The notes under the pieces: generated by a model | The model's input: only the letters and a program-made list of their open reading frames with translations | Told to the model about the DNA's origin: nothing | The model's database searches: none | Translations under genes and position numbers: made by a program | NCBI RefSeq assembly: GCF_014138625.1 | Contig: NZ_JACJHY010000004.1 | Span: 62,001 to 126,000 of the forward strand | DNA length: 64,000 bases | Source: Aminobacter ciceronei | GTDB lineage: Bacteria; Pseudomonadota; Alphaproteobacteria; Rhizobiales; Rhizobiaceae | Reading direction: 5' to 3' | Shown here: positions 46,523 to 55,584 of the stretch, one piece after another | How positions within the stretch are numbered: position 1 is the stretch's first letter | Layout: the number at the start of each line of letters is the position of its first letter

Positions 46523-47077
46523 CTATTGCGCCTCGATGAAGCGGATCACCGTCTCGCCATAAGAACGTTCGTCGACGACGGCAAAGCCGGGTCCCGGCTC
46601 GAACGCAGCGGATGCCGCTTCCTCGACGACGCAGAGCGCGCCCGGCGCCAGCCAGGCGCCGGCGCGAGCCGAACGCAAGGCTTTCTCGCCCAGGCCCTTG
46701 CCATAGGGCGGATCGGCGAAGACCAGGCCGAACGGCCCGAGCGTGCCGGCGTCTCCGAGAGCGGTTGCGTCGCGGCGGAAGATCTTGGTCCGGCCGGTCA
46801 GGCCGAAACTCTCGACATTGGTGCGGACAAGTCCGCGGCCTTCGGCCGATTCCTCGATGAACACGCAATAGGCAGCGCCGCGTGACAGCGCCTCGATGCC
46901 GAGCGCGCCGGTGCCGGCGAAGAGGTCGAGCACACGCACGCCGTCGAGCCTGCCGCCGAAGCGATGGGCAAGCATGTTGAACACCGCCTCGCGTGTGCGA
47001 TCCGTTGTCGGACGAATGGCGTTGTCGCGCGGCGTGGCCAACGGCCTGCCGCGCAAATCACCACCGACTACCCGCAT
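46523..47077 (-). CDS. rsmD: 16S rRNA (guanine966-N2)-methyltransferase
   Basis: Methylates G966 of 16S rRNA using S-adenosylmethionine. The 184-residue protein has the SAM-binding VLDLFAGTGALGIEALSRGA at about 49-68, the catalytic FADPPYGKGL and the conserved start MRVVGGDLRGRPLATP. Starts on the last base of the pseudouridine synthase gene's stop, so the two RNA-modifying enzymes are co-translated. Confidence 0.94.
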   Translation of the reverse strand: MRVVGGDLRGRPLATPRDNAIRPTTDRTREAVFNMLAHRFGGRLDGVRVLDLFAGTGALGIEALSRGAAYCVFIEESAEGRGLVRTNVESFGLTGRTKIFRRDATALGDAGTLGPFGLVFADPPYGKGLGEKALRSARAGAWLAPGALCVVEEAASAAFEPGPGFAVVDERSYGETVIRFIEAQ

Positions 47078-49251
47078 CAGCCGCGATCCCGGCGCGGACC
47101 GCCGGGCCGTCCACCGCGCGGGCCGTCGCCGCCCGGTCTGTCAGAATGGGGTCTGTCAGAATGGGGCCTGTCGGAACGAGGCCTGTCGGAACGAGGCTTG
47201 TCGGAACGCGGCTTGTCGAAGCGCGGCTTCGACGCGGCATCGGCCTTGGCCTTTTCGCTCTGCGGACGCGCGCCCGGAGCCATCCAGACATTTGTCTTGC
47301 GGGCGCCAGGCGTCTCGAACGGCTTCTTTTCGCGCTCGTCACCCTTCTTGCCGCCGAATTTCGGCTTGTCGCCAAACCTGGGCTTGTCGCCGAACCTGGG
47401 CTTGTCCCCGAATTTCGGCCGGTCCCCGGATCTCGGCTTGTCGCCGAACCTTGGCTTGTCACCGAAACTCGGCTTGTCGCCGAAGCCGGCAGGGCGTTCG
47501 GTCGACAGGCGGCCCAGCACGTCCTCGCGATGACGCTCGCGATCGCGCTTGCGGTTCTTGATCAGGCCGCCTTCGCCGATGTCGAGGCGGGGTGCACGCG
47601 GGGCGCGCGGCGCCTCTTCCTCGCGGCGGAAGGTCGGCTTGTTGGAGAACGGCTTGACGATGTCGGCGTCGAAATTGGCCCCCGACTCCTCGATCAGCCG
47701 CTCGCCGAGCTGGTCGCGCAGCATCTTGCCCTTGATCTCCTGGACATGGCCCTCCGGCAGCTCACCGAGCTGGAACGGGCCATAGGAGATGCGGATCAGG
47801 CGGTTCACCTCGAGGCCGAGCGCGCCGAGGATGTTCTTGACCTCGCGGTTCTTGCCTTCGCGCAGGCCGATGGTGATCCAGGCATTGCTGCCCTGCTCGC
47901 GGTCGAGCGTCGCCTCGATCGAGCCGTAGAACACGCCCTCGACGGCGATGCCGTCCCTGAGACCGTCCAGCGTCTTCTGCTCGACCTTGCCGTGGACGCG
48001 CACGCGGTAGCGGCGCAGCCAGCCGGTCGCCGGCAGTTCGAGCACGCGCGACAGGCCGCCATCATTGGTCAGCAACAACAGGCCTTCGGTGTTGATGTCG
48101 AGGCGGCCGATCGTCATCAGGCGCGGCAGCTCTTGCGGCAGCACGTCGAAGACGGTCTTGCGGCCCTCGGGATCGCGGTTGGTGGTGACCACGCCGGCCG
48201 GCTTGTGGAACAGGAACAGGCGGGTGCGCTCGATCGGCGGGATTTCCATGCCGTCGAGATGGATGATGTCGTCAGGCATGACGTTGACCGCCGGAGACGC
48301 CAGCACCTTGTTGTTGACCTTGACGCGGCCGGCAGCAATCAGCTCCTCGGCATCGCGGCGCGAGGCGAGGCCCGCACGCGCCAGGCGCTTGGCGATGCGC
48401 TCGCCCGGCTCCGGTGCATCCTCGGAAGCACGCGGGCGCGGCTTGAAGCCTTCGCCGCGCTTCTCGAAGGGCTTGCCGCCCTCGGGGCGCGCGCGGTACG
48501 GGCGATCGCCGCCTGCCGGGCGCGCATCACCGTCGCGCGGACGGAACTCGCGCTGCGGACGATCGCCGCCTTCGGCAGGACGGGCACGATAAGGCTTGTC
48601 ACCGCCAAACGAACGGCCGCCTTCACGCTTTTCATATGGCTTGCCCTCGGGGCGCGGGCCCTTGCGGAACGGACGCTCGCCGCCTTCAGCGCGCGCCTCG
48701 CCGTCGCGCGGACGGAATTCACGCTGCGGACGCTCCCCACCCTCGGCCGGGCGCGCACGGTACGGCTTGTCGCCGCCAAAGGAACGACCGCCTTCGCGCT
48801 TTTCATATGGCTTGCCTTCAGGGCGCGGGCCCTTGTGGAACGGACGCTCGGCGCGGGCTTCGCCATCACGCGGCGCGAAATCGCGCCTGGGGCGTTCGCC
48901 GCCTTCGGCACCTTCGACGGCGCGCGCACGATAGGGCTTCTTGGCAAAGGGCTTGTCGCCGCCGAACGAGCGGCCGCCTTCGCGCTTTTCATACGGCTTG
49001 CCTTCGGGGCGCGGCCCCTTGTTGAACGGCCGCTCGGCGCGCGCCTCGCCGTCGCGCGGGCGGAAATCGCGCTTCGGGCGTTCGCCGCCCTCGGCACCTT
49101 CGGCGCGCTTCACGAACGGCTTCTTGGCAAAGGGTTTTGCGCCACCTTCGCTGCGCGGCTTGCCGAATTTCTTGGCACCGCCGTCACGGCCGCCCGCTCC
49201 AGCCGGTTTTGACCCGCCCTTGCGGGGGAATTTCTTACGATCGTCGTCCAT
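47077..49251 (-). CDS. RluB/RsuA-type pseudouridine synthase with long repetitive tails
   Basis: A 724-residue protein; catalytic relatives have about 230-300. Residues about 283-335 form the S4 RNA-binding domain, and the RsuA-family catalytic motif GRLDINTEGLLLLTND lies at 382-397 with the nucleophile Asp385. Residues 49-262 are four tandem basic repeats of about 57 residues (cores EGGERP, FRPRDGEARAE, KGPRPEGKPYEKR, EGGRSFGGDKPY). After about 560 the C-terminus repeats FGDKPR units and then RSDRPHSDRP units. The N- and C-terminal extensions are Arg/Lys/Gly-rich and disordered, probably binding RNA or ribosomes. rsmD follows immediately. Confidence 0.92.
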   Translation of the reverse strand: MDDDRKKFPRKGGSKPAGAGGRDGGAKKFGKPRSEGGAKPFAKKPFVKRAEGAEGGERPKRDFRPRDGEARAERPFNKGPRPEGKPYEKREGGRSFGGDKPFAKKPYRARAVEGAEGGERPRRDFAPRDGEARAERPFHKGPRPEGKPYEKREGGRSFGGDKPYRARPAEGGERPQREFRPRDGEARAEGGERPFRKGPRPEGKPYEKREGGRSFGGDKPYRARPAEGGDRPQREFRPRDGDARPAGGDRPYRARPEGGKPFEKRGEGFKPRPRASEDAPEPGERIAKRLARAGLASRRDAEELIAAGRVKVNNKVLASPAVNVMPDDIIHLDGMEIPPIERTRLFLFHKPAGVVTTNRDPEGRKTVFDVLPQELPRLMTIGRLDINTEGLLLLTNDGGLSRVLELPATGWLRRYRVRVHGKVEQKTLDGLRDGIAVEGVFYGSIEATLDREQGSNAWITIGLREGKNREVKNILGALGLEVNRLIRISYGPFQLGELPEGHVQEIKGKMLRDQLGERLIEESGANFDADIVKPFSNKPTFRREEEAPRAPRAPRLDIGEGGLIKNRKRDRERHREDVLGRLSTERPAGFGDKPSFGDKPRFGDKPRSGDRPKFGDKPRFGDKPRFGDKPKFGGKKGDEREKKPFETPGARKTNVWMAPGARPQSEKAKADAASKPRFDKPRSDKPRSDRPRSDRPHSDRPHSDRPGGDGPRGGRPGGPRRDRG
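48466..49107. repeat. In-frame tandem repeats encoding the pseudouridine synthase N-terminus
   Basis: Four copies of a roughly 170-base unit lie end to end, the last one shortened. They encode residues 49-107, 108-164, 165-221 and 222-262. The first is extended by a FAKKPY insert. Recombination between copies could change the tail length without shifting the frame. Confidence 0.85.
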
Positions 49252-49327
49252 GGTGGCCTTTGCCCTTTTCGGCGGCTAGATAACAGGAAGCTCGGGGGTT
49301 AGCGAGGGGTAACAGGATGGTTGAGGC

Positions 49328-49780
49328 GTGAAACGGCCCGATTACATGGCATTGGCCTTCGACGAGGCCGAAGCGGCAGCGGCGCGCGGCGAAGTGCCGA
49401 TCGGCGCGGTCATCGTCCAGGGCAACGAAATCGTCGCCCGGGCCGGCAACCGCACCCGTGAACTCAACGATGCCACGGCACATGCCGAGATACTGGCGAT
49501 CCGCCAGGCCTGCGTGCGGCTCGGCCAGGAGCGCCTGACCGGGCTCGACCTCTATGTGACGCTCGAACCCTGCACCATGTGCGCCGCGGCCATATCGTTT
49601 GCCCGCCTGCGCCGGCTCTATTTCGGCGCCGCCGACGACAAAGGTGGCGCTGTGGTCAGCGGCGTGAGGTTCTACGCCTCCCCCACCTGCCATCACGCAC
49701 CCGACGTCTATGCCGGCATCGGTGAAACCCGCGCCGCCGAGATGCTCAAGAGCTTCTTCAAGGACAGGCGCGAGGACTAG
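49328..49780 (+). CDS. tadA: tRNA adenosine(34) deaminase
   Basis: Deaminates A34 to inosine in tRNA-Arg(ACG). The 150-residue enzyme has the zinc-binding/catalytic pair HAE (His52, Glu54) and PCTMC (Cys82, Cys85). The N-terminal GEVPIGAVIV and the later RRLYFGAADDKGGAV are typical. The start used here is GTG at 49328; ATG at 49346 is also possible. Divergent from the pseudouridine synthase gene. Confidence 0.94.
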   Translation: MKRPDYMALAFDEAEAAAARGEVPIGAVIVQGNEIVARAGNRTRELNDATAHAEILAIRQACVRLGQERLTGLDLYVTLEPCTMCAAAISFARLRRLYFGAADDKGGAVVSGVRFYASPTCHHAPDVYAGIGETRAAEMLKSFFKDRRED

Positions 49781-49880
49781 AGCGTTTCCGCTTTGCTTCG
49801 AATCGCGGAATCTCTCCAGCATTTTTGTTGTTGCGCAATTCCCAGGGAAAACCGCTGCACACTTTTCCTGGAATTGCTGC
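49781..49880. repeat. Dispersed palindromic intergenic repeat, copy C
   Basis: AGAGCGTTTCCGC, CTTCGAATCGCGGAATCTCTCC and TTTTTGTTGTTGCGCAATTCC precede a hairpin GCAATTCCCAGGGAAAACC ... TTTTCCTGGAATTGC (49835-49877). Blocks correspond to copies A and B. Confidence 0.75.
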
Positions 49881-49890
49881 AGGCAGCCCC

Positions 49891-49924
49891 GCAAAAACGA
49901 AAACGCCCTGAACCAGTCAGGGCG
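49891..49924 (-). terminator. Rho-independent terminator for the lipoprotein gene
   Basis: On the minus strand CGCCCTGA, a 5-base loop and TCAGGGCG are followed by TTTTCGTTTTT. It starts about 30 bases after the stop of the lipoprotein gene. Confidence 0.8.
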
Positions 49925-49952
49925 CCCGGTCAGTCTGCAATTGTGGCCAGGA

Positions 49953-50585
49953 TCAGAACGGCCACCAGCTCGTGCCCTTCTTGGCGAGCTTCTTCTTGCG
50001 GCGTTCCTTCTTGATCTCGTCTTCGCCGAGCTCATCCTGGGCGGCGGTGGCGGCTGCCTGGCGGTAGGCCAGCGGCGGCTCGCTCAGATATTTGCGGGAA
50101 GTGGTGCTGCCCTGCTTGTTCTCGCGCAGGCGGCGTTCGATCTCGGCCTTGCGCTGCGCCGGCGTCCACTTGCTCATGTCGGGGCCGTTCAGCGCAGACA
50201 TGTCGTTGACGACTTCCGGCTCGAAATTCGGGTTGTCGCGATTCTTGGTGGCGTTGTCGCGGATGCGGGCGCGGCGTGCCTCGGGCGATTCGGGCCAGTC
50301 GGCGCTTGCCGTGGTGACGATGTTGTCCTGCGGCGCCGGCAGGGCGGCGACCTGGCCGGTCTTCGGCTTCACCAGCTCCGGACGCGGCTTGTAGTCGATG
50401 GTGTTGGTCTTCGGCTTCAACGACATGATGTTGGTCAGGTCGGTCGCGAGCTGGGTCGTCGCCGACTTGTCGGTGCCGTAGGTGGGCGCGCTCATGCAGC
50501 CCGTAAGCGCCAGGCCGGAAACGGCGAGCGACGCAAGCAAAGCTCCGCGCGCGCTGATGCGGTCCGTCATGCCAGTAATTTTCAC
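49953..50585 (-). CDS. Hypothetical lipoprotein, 210 aa
   Basis: A predicted lipoprotein: signal segment ALLASLAVSGLALTGC with lipobox LTGC around residue 30. The mature part is low in hydrophobic residues, with Pro/Lys-rich segments (LKPKTNTIDYKPRPELVKPKTG) and charged helices, ending in a strongly basic KKERRKKKLAKKGTSWWPF. No function is recognised. The GTG start at 50585 has GAGAGG upstream, while the ATG 15 bases later has none. Confidence 0.82.
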   Translation of the reverse strand: MKITGMTDRISARGALLASLAVSGLALTGCMSAPTYGTDKSATTQLATDLTNIMSLKPKTNTIDYKPRPELVKPKTGQVAALPAPQDNIVTTASADWPESPEARRARIRDNATKNRDNPNFEPEVVNDMSALNGPDMSKWTPAQRKAEIERRLRENKQGSTTSRKYLSEPPLAYRQAAATAAQDELGEDEIKKERRKKKLAKKGTSWWPF

Positions 50586-50710
50586 TCGAACGCCTCTCGC
50601 TAGATGCCGGCCTTGAGCCGGGTCCCGGTCCGTATGCTCATCCGACGGAATTCCGGCGACAATTTGTCTGCCGGAGTTTCGCGCTTTTACCTTAATGGGT
50701 CGTCAAGGGC

Positions 50711-50806
50711 AACGACCGGCCGGAGATGTCTACCGGTCGTTGCATTTCAGCATCTGTTAGAACCGGCCCATCTCAGAGCCGGCCCATCTCAGAGCAGGCC
50801 CATGCC
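50711..50806. repeat. Hairpin and 16-bp tandem repeat between lipoprotein and ileS genes
   Basis: AACGACCGG ... CCGGTCGTT (50711-50719 with 50733-50741) is a 9-bp stem without a T-run. After it CCGGCCCATCTCAGAG occurs at 50763-50778 and 50779-50794, followed by a degenerate third copy CAGGCCCATGCC. The repeat lies immediately downstream of the ileS stop on the minus strand. Confidence 0.7.
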
Positions 50807-50819
50807 AGCCGGTCGGGTG

Positions 50820-53741
50820 TCAGAGCCGGCCGAGCGCCTTGAGTTCGTGCAGGGCCGCGGCGTCGCGCGCGGAGACATCGGCAAAGGCGGCGTCGGAACC
50901 GACATCGCCGGTGTAGCGCCAGGAACGCGCGCATTTCACCAGCCCGCGGTCCTCCGCCTTCTCGACGACGACGGCAACGCCGGGAACTTCGCGCAGGACA
51001 AAGGCATCGGCCGGCGCCGCATCATGGGAGATGACGAGATCGCTGGTGATGCTGATCTCGGCCAGGTCGATGCCCGAGAGCGCGTCTTCCAGCACCGCGT
51101 CGCTCATATGGACGACAGGAACCGCCTCCAGCGACGAGCCGATGGTCTTCTTGGCCCGCTCGAGCTCGAGCGCGCCGGTAACCACGCTGCGCACCTGGCG
51201 AACCTTGCGCCACTTCTCGGCCAGCGCCTCGTCGCGCCAGGCAGCCGGCACGTCGGGGAACTGTTCGAGATGCACCGACTCGGCGCCCGGGTGGCGTTCG
51301 AGCCAGGCCTCTTCGGTGGTGAAGGGCAGCATCGGCGCCAGCCACTTGACGACGCAGTTGAACAGCACGCGCACGACATGGACGGCCGCCTTGCGGCGGA
51401 TGCTCGACGGCGCATCGCAGTAGAGCACGTCCTTGCGGATGTCGAAGTAGAAGGCCGACAGCTCGACGACCATGAAGTCGATCAACGCACGGGTGATACG
51501 CTTGAACTCGAAATCGTCATAACCCTTGCGCACCAGCGCATCGAGCTCCGACAGCCGGTGCAGCATCAGCCGCTCCAGCTCCGGCATCTCGGCCAGCGCC
51601 ACCTCCTCGCCGTCGTCATGGGCGAGCGTGCCGAGCATCCAGCGGATGGTGTTGCGCAGCTTGCGATAGGCGTCGATGTTGGTCTGCAGCACGTTCTTGC
51701 CGAGGCGCTGGTCTTCCCAATAGTCCGTCGTCATCACCCACAGGCGCAAAATGTCGGCGCCCGACTGCTTCATGACGTCCTGAGGCACCACGGTGTTGCC
51801 GAGCGACTTCGACATCTTGCGGCCTTCCTCGTCCATGGTGAAACCATGGGTGACGACCGTGTTGTAAGGCGCGCGGCCGCGCGTGCCGCAGCTTTCGAGC
51901 AGCGACGAGTGGAACCAGCCGCGATGCTGGTCCGAGCCTTCGAGATAGACATCGGCCGGCCATTTCAGGTCGGGGCGATCCTCCAGCGTGAAGACATGGG
52001 TCGAGCCCGAGTCGAACCAGACGTCGAGGATGTCCATCACCTGGGTCCACGCCTCGTTGGCGCGGGAGCCCAGGAAGCGCTCGCGCGCGCCCTCGGCGAA
52101 CCAGGCGTCGGCGCCCTCGTCCTCGAAGGCCGCGACGATGCGGGCATTGACCGCCTCGTCCTTCAGCACATTGCCGTCGGCGTCGGCAAAGATGGCGATC
52201 GGCACGCCCCAGGCGCGCTGGCGCGACAGCACCCAGTCGGGGCGGTCCTCGATCATGGCGCGCAGGCGGTTCTGGCCGGCGGCGGGCACGAAACGCGTGT
52301 CGTCGATCGCCTGAAGCGCGCGGCTGCGCAAGGTCGTGCCGTCGCCGAGCTCCTTGTCCATATAGACGAACCACTGCGGCGTGTTGCGGAAGATGATCGG
52401 CTTCTTCGAACGCCAGCTGTGCGGATAGCTGTGCTTGAGCCGGCCGCGCGCAAACAGCGCCGCGTGCCTGATCAGCTCGTCGATGACCGCCTTGTTGGCG
52501 TCGCCCTTCTTGCCGTTGTCGTCGATGACGCGCGCCGCACCACCTTCGCGGCCGGGACCGAAGCCCGGCGCGTCCTTGGTGAAGAAGCCGCCATCGTCGA
52601 CGGTAAACGGGATCGCCGGGTCGATGCCGCGCGCGTGCAGATCCTTCGCCGCATCCATCCAGGCGTCAAAGTCCTCGCGGCCATGGCCGGGTGCCGTGTG
52701 CACGAAGCCGGTGCCGGCATCGTCGGTGACATGGTCGCCGGCAATCATCGGCACGCCGAACAGATAGCCGCCGCCGAAGCCCTTGAGCGGATGCGAAAGC
52801 ACAGCCTTTCCAAGCTCTTCGCCGGAAACGCTGGCGATCTGATTCAACGTCACCTTGGCCTTGGCCGCGGCCTCGTCGGCAAGGGCTGCGGCAAATATCA
52901 GCTTTTCGCCCGGCTGCGGGCCGAAATCGTTTTCGGCAGCGGTGACCTCATAGAGGCCGTAGGCGATGCGCGGCGAATAGCTGACGGCGCGGTTGCCGGG
53001 GATGGTCCAGGGCGTCGTCGTCCAGATGACGACATGGGCGCCGGCCAGGGCTTCGGAGCCGGAAGCGACCGGGAACTTCACCCAGATCGTGTCGCTCTCG
53101 TAATCCTGGTATTCGACCTCGGCCTCGGCGAGCGCGGTGCGCTCGACGACCGACCACATCACCGGCTTCGAGCCGCGATAGAGCTGGCCCGACATGGCGA
53201 ACTTCAACAGCTCGCCGGCGATGCGCGCCTCGGCGTGGAAATTCATCGTCGTGTACGGGTTCTTGAAGTCGCCGATGACGCCGAGACGCTGGAACTCCTC
53301 GGCCTGGATGCCGATCCAGCCGGCGGCGAATTCACGGCATTCCTTGCGGAATTCGTTGATCTCGACCTCGTCCTTGTTCTTGCCGGCGGCGCGGTATTTT
53401 TCCTCGATCTTCCACTCGATCGGCAGGCCGTGGCAGTCCCAGCCCGGCACGTAGTTGGAATCGTAGCCGCGCATCTGGAACGAGCGGGTGATGACGTCCT
53501 TGAGGATCTTGTTCAGCGCATGGCCGATATGGATGTTGCCGTTGGCATAGGGCGGGCCGTCATGCAGGACGTATTTCTCGCGGCCGGCGGCACTTTCGCG
53601 CAGGCGCTTGTAGAGGTCCATCTTCTGCCAGCGCGCAACCGTCACCGGCTCCTTCTCGGGCAGGCCGGCGCGCATCGGGAATTCCGTCTGCGGCAGGTAA
53701 AGCGTCTTGGAATAGTCGAGCTTTTCGAACGTGTCGGTCAT
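50820..53741 (-). CDS. ileS: Isoleucyl-tRNA synthetase
   Basis: Charges tRNA-Ile. The class I signature HIGH lies in [19 protein letters not shown] and the KMSKS loop in [13 protein letters not shown]. The editing domain contains the conserved [14 protein letters not shown]. Length 973 from the ATG giving [15 protein letters not shown] at 53753 (MARQMTD) is an alternative. The C-terminus has the anticodon-binding region with [15 protein letters not shown]; a zinc-ribbon extension is not obvious. Confidence 0.96.
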   Translation of the reverse strand: MTDTFEKLDYSKTLYLPQTEFPMRAGLPEKEPVTVARWQKMDLYKRLRESAAGREKYVLHDGPPYANGNIHIGHALNKILKDVITRSFQMRGYDSNYVPGWDCHGLPIEWKIEEKYRAAGKNKDEVEINEFRKECREFAAGWIGIQAEEFQRLGVIGDFKNPYTTMNFHAEARIAGELLKFAMSGQLYRGSKPVMWSVVERTALAEAEVEYQDYESDTIWVKFPVASGSEALAGAHVVIWTTTPWTIPGNRAVSYSPRIAYGLYEVTAAENDFGPQPGEKLIFAAALADEAAAKAKVTLNQIASVSGEELGKAVLSHPLKGFGGGYLFGVPMIAGDHVTDDAGTGFVHTAPGHGREDFDAWMDAAKDLHARGIDPAIPFTVDDGGFFTKDAPGFGPGREGGAARVIDDNGKKGDANKAVIDELIRHAALFARGRLKHSYPHSWRSKKPIIFRNTPQWFVYMDKELGDGTTLRSRALQAIDDTRFVPAAGQNRLRAMIEDRPDWVLSRQRAWGVPIAIFADADGNVLKDEAVNARIVAAFEDEGADAWFAEGARERFLGSRANEAWTQVMDILDVWFDSGSTHVFTLEDRPDLKWPADVYLEGSDQHRGWFHSSLLESCGTRGRAPYNTVVTHGFTMDEEGRKMSKSLGNTVVPQDVMKQSGADILRLWVMTTDYWEDQRLGKNVLQTNIDAYRKLRNTIRWMLGTLAHDDGEEVALAEMPELERLMLHRLSELDALVRKGYDDFEFKRITRALIDFMVVELSAFYFDIRKDVLYCDAPSSIRRKAAVHVVRVLFNCVVKWLAPMLPFTTEEAWLERHPGAESVHLEQFPDVPAAWRDEALAEKWRKVRQVRSVVTGALELERAKKTIGSSLEAVPVVHMSDAVLEDALSGIDLAEISITSDLVISHDAAPADAFVLREVPGVAVVVEKAEDRGLVKCARSWRYTGDVGSDAAFADVSARDAAALHELKALGRL

Positions 53742-53972
53742 TTGTCTTGCCATCTTGCCCGGCAAAGCTGCCACGGGCGTTCAACTGTCATGATCTGGAA
53801 AAGGCGCCGGTAGCGCGCAGGCAAAAAGTCCCGGACTTGCGGACAGCCTCAGGCCACCCGGAAGGCCGGGCCTGTAATTCGTATCGACGTCGCAAAGACG
53901 GGCGCGAAAAATCTCATGGCCGCGCTTTTAGCGGAGCCGGAGCGCGGAATAAAGCGCCTAATTCGCCTGATA

Positions 53973-54776
53973 TCAAAGGTTGAAGTCGAAGCGGTAGCTG
54001 GTCGACACGCCGATCGTCAGCTGGTCGCGCGAGCCGCGCTCCCTGACGATGGTCGAATCGGCCGCCGGCCCCATCAGGCGCGAATACTCGGTAAACAGGC
54101 TGGCGGTGACATTGTCGGTCGCCTTCCAGGTGACCGCGCCGCCGAGACCCGCCGAGCGCATGCCGCTGCCGGGATTGTACTGGCTGATGCCGGAAGCGGC
54201 GGCTTCCTGGGCGCTGACGCCGTAATAAGTGTCGAAATAATCGTTGGAGGCAAAGGACACACGCGGGCCACCCGAGACCCGGATTTCGGGGGTGACGTCG
54301 TGGAACGCATCGACGGCGATGTCGGCGACGATGCCGCTATGGGCGCGAATGCCATGCCGGACCTCGGCGCGGGCGCGCATCCAGTCGGTCGGGTAGAATT
54401 CGAAGAAGCCACCGACCTCACCGCCCCAGCGCACGTCGTGCAGGCCCTGCAACTCGTGCTCGGCGTCGCGGCCGAAGATGATCTTGCCGTTCAGGCCGGC
54501 GCGGACGCCGCCATCGTCGATCAGCGCCAGGGAGATGTTGTCGTTGCGCGAGGAAAAGCGCACCTCATTGCCTGCCTTCCCCAGCGAAATGATCGGCTGG
54601 GCGCTGAACAGATATTTCTTGGAGCCCTCGAAACGGGGCGCGACCATGCCGGTGGCGCCGAGCGTCAGGTACCAGTCGCCGGAGAGAAAGCCGAATGCGC
54701 CCTCGCCGGCGGTTGCCGGAACCGTCACCAAGGCAAGCGCGGAGGCTGCCGCCAAAATACGAGCGAAACTAGGCAT
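53973..54776 (-). CDS. MipA/OmpV-family outer membrane protein
   Basis: A 267-residue exported beta-barrel protein. Signal peptide FARILAAASALALVTVPATAGEG. The family pattern of strands runs from GDWYLTLGATGMVAPRFEGSKKYLFSAQPIISLGKAGNEVRFSSRNDNISLALI to the closing TIGVSTSYRFDFNL, which ends in an aromatic residue like outer-membrane barrels. MipA-type proteins scaffold murein enzymes or serve as small porins. ATG at 54776 is used; an upstream in-frame start would extend into non-signal sequence. Confidence 0.87.
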   Translation of the reverse strand: MPSFARILAAASALALVTVPATAGEGAFGFLSGDWYLTLGATGMVAPRFEGSKKYLFSAQPIISLGKAGNEVRFSSRNDNISLALIDDGGVRAGLNGKIIFGRDAEHELQGLHDVRWGGEVGGFFEFYPTDWMRARAEVRHGIRAHSGIVADIAVDAFHDVTPEIRVSGGPRVSFASNDYFDTYYGVSAQEAAASGISQYNPGSGMRSAGLGGAVTWKATDNVTASLFTEYSRLMGPAADSTIVRERGSRDQLTIGVSTSYRFDFNL

Positions 54777-55004
54777 CACAACCCCGCGTACACGAAACAC
54801 ACCCAACAGGACACCCCCCGGGTTTGGCCCAACTCGGTAAAATTTGATTTAATTTCTAGCCCTGGCACAACATTGGCCCACGCCCCGACGAAACCGGAAT
54901 GCCGAAACCGGAATGCTGGACGGATACAACCGCCGGTACTAGCGTTGGCGGTGTGGCCGGAGGTCACGCAACTGAAGCAGGCAACTTTTCAGGAGAAGGG
55001 ACCG

Positions 55005-55571
55005 ATGGCAATTTCCGATCAAATGCCGCAAGGCGACATCGCCGCGTTGCGCTCCAAATGGGGCTGGTTCGTGCTTTTGGGCGCAGCACTCACCGTTCTC
55101 GGGATCATCGCGGCCGGCAACCTGTATATCGCGACGGTGACCTCGGTCTACCTCGTGGGCTGGCTGATGATCCTCGCCGGCGTCTTCGAGATCGTCCATG
55201 CCTTTGGCGTCAAGAGCTGGGGCGGCCTGCTGCTGTGGCTGCTCGGCGGCGTGCTCTACATCGTCGCCGGCTTCCTCACCTTCAACAATCCGCTGTTGGC
55301 ATCCTCGATCCTGACGCTGTTCCTGGCGGCCAGCCTCGTCGCCTCGGGCCTGATGCGCATCTGGATGGGCATCAAGGGCAGAGGCCTGCTCGCCAGCTGG
55401 GGCTGGATCGTCGCCGCAGGTGTCGTGACATTGCTCGCAGGCATCGTCATCGCCATCGGCTGGCCGGTGAACAGCCTGATCGTGCTGGGCGCCTTCCTGG
55501 CGATCGACCTGATCTTCCAGGGCATCGGCTACATCGCCTTCGGCTTCGGCCTGAAAAGCGCCAACGCCTAG
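55005..55571 (+). CDS. HdeD-family membrane protein
   Basis: A 188-residue inner-membrane protein with six hydrophobic segments. The order WGWFVLLGAALTVLGIIAAGN, SVYLVGWLMILAGVFEIVHAF, WLLGGVLYIVAGFLTFNNP and a C-terminal LIFQGIGYIAFGF fits HdeD/DUF308 proteins linked to acid stress. AGGAGAAGGG precedes the ATG. No hdeA/B chaperone genes are nearby, so the acid-stress role is not shown here. Confidence 0.88.
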   Translation: MAISDQMPQGDIAALRSKWGWFVLLGAALTVLGIIAAGNLYIATVTSVYLVGWLMILAGVFEIVHAFGVKSWGGLLLWLLGGVLYIVAGFLTFNNPLLASSILTLFLAASLVASGLMRIWMGIKGRGLLASWGWIVAAGVVTLLAGIVIAIGWPVNSLIVLGAFLAIDLIFQGIGYIAFGFGLKSANA

Positions 55572-55584
55572 CGCTTTCGCATTT

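Noticed and set aside
48466-49107. Tandem DNA repeats as an independent satellite or array
   Set aside because: They keep reading frame and encode a conserved amino-acid repeat, so they are part of the coding sequence.
46993-49212. A 739-residue plus-strand open frame
   Set aside because: Mirror of the repetitive pseudouridine synthase gene; the catalytic motifs are on the minus strand.
50604-53813. A 1069-residue open frame on the plus strand
   Set aside because: It lies antiparallel to ileS, whose full set of signature motifs is on the minus strand. The plus-strand translation is His/Arg/Asp-rich and lacks any family pattern.
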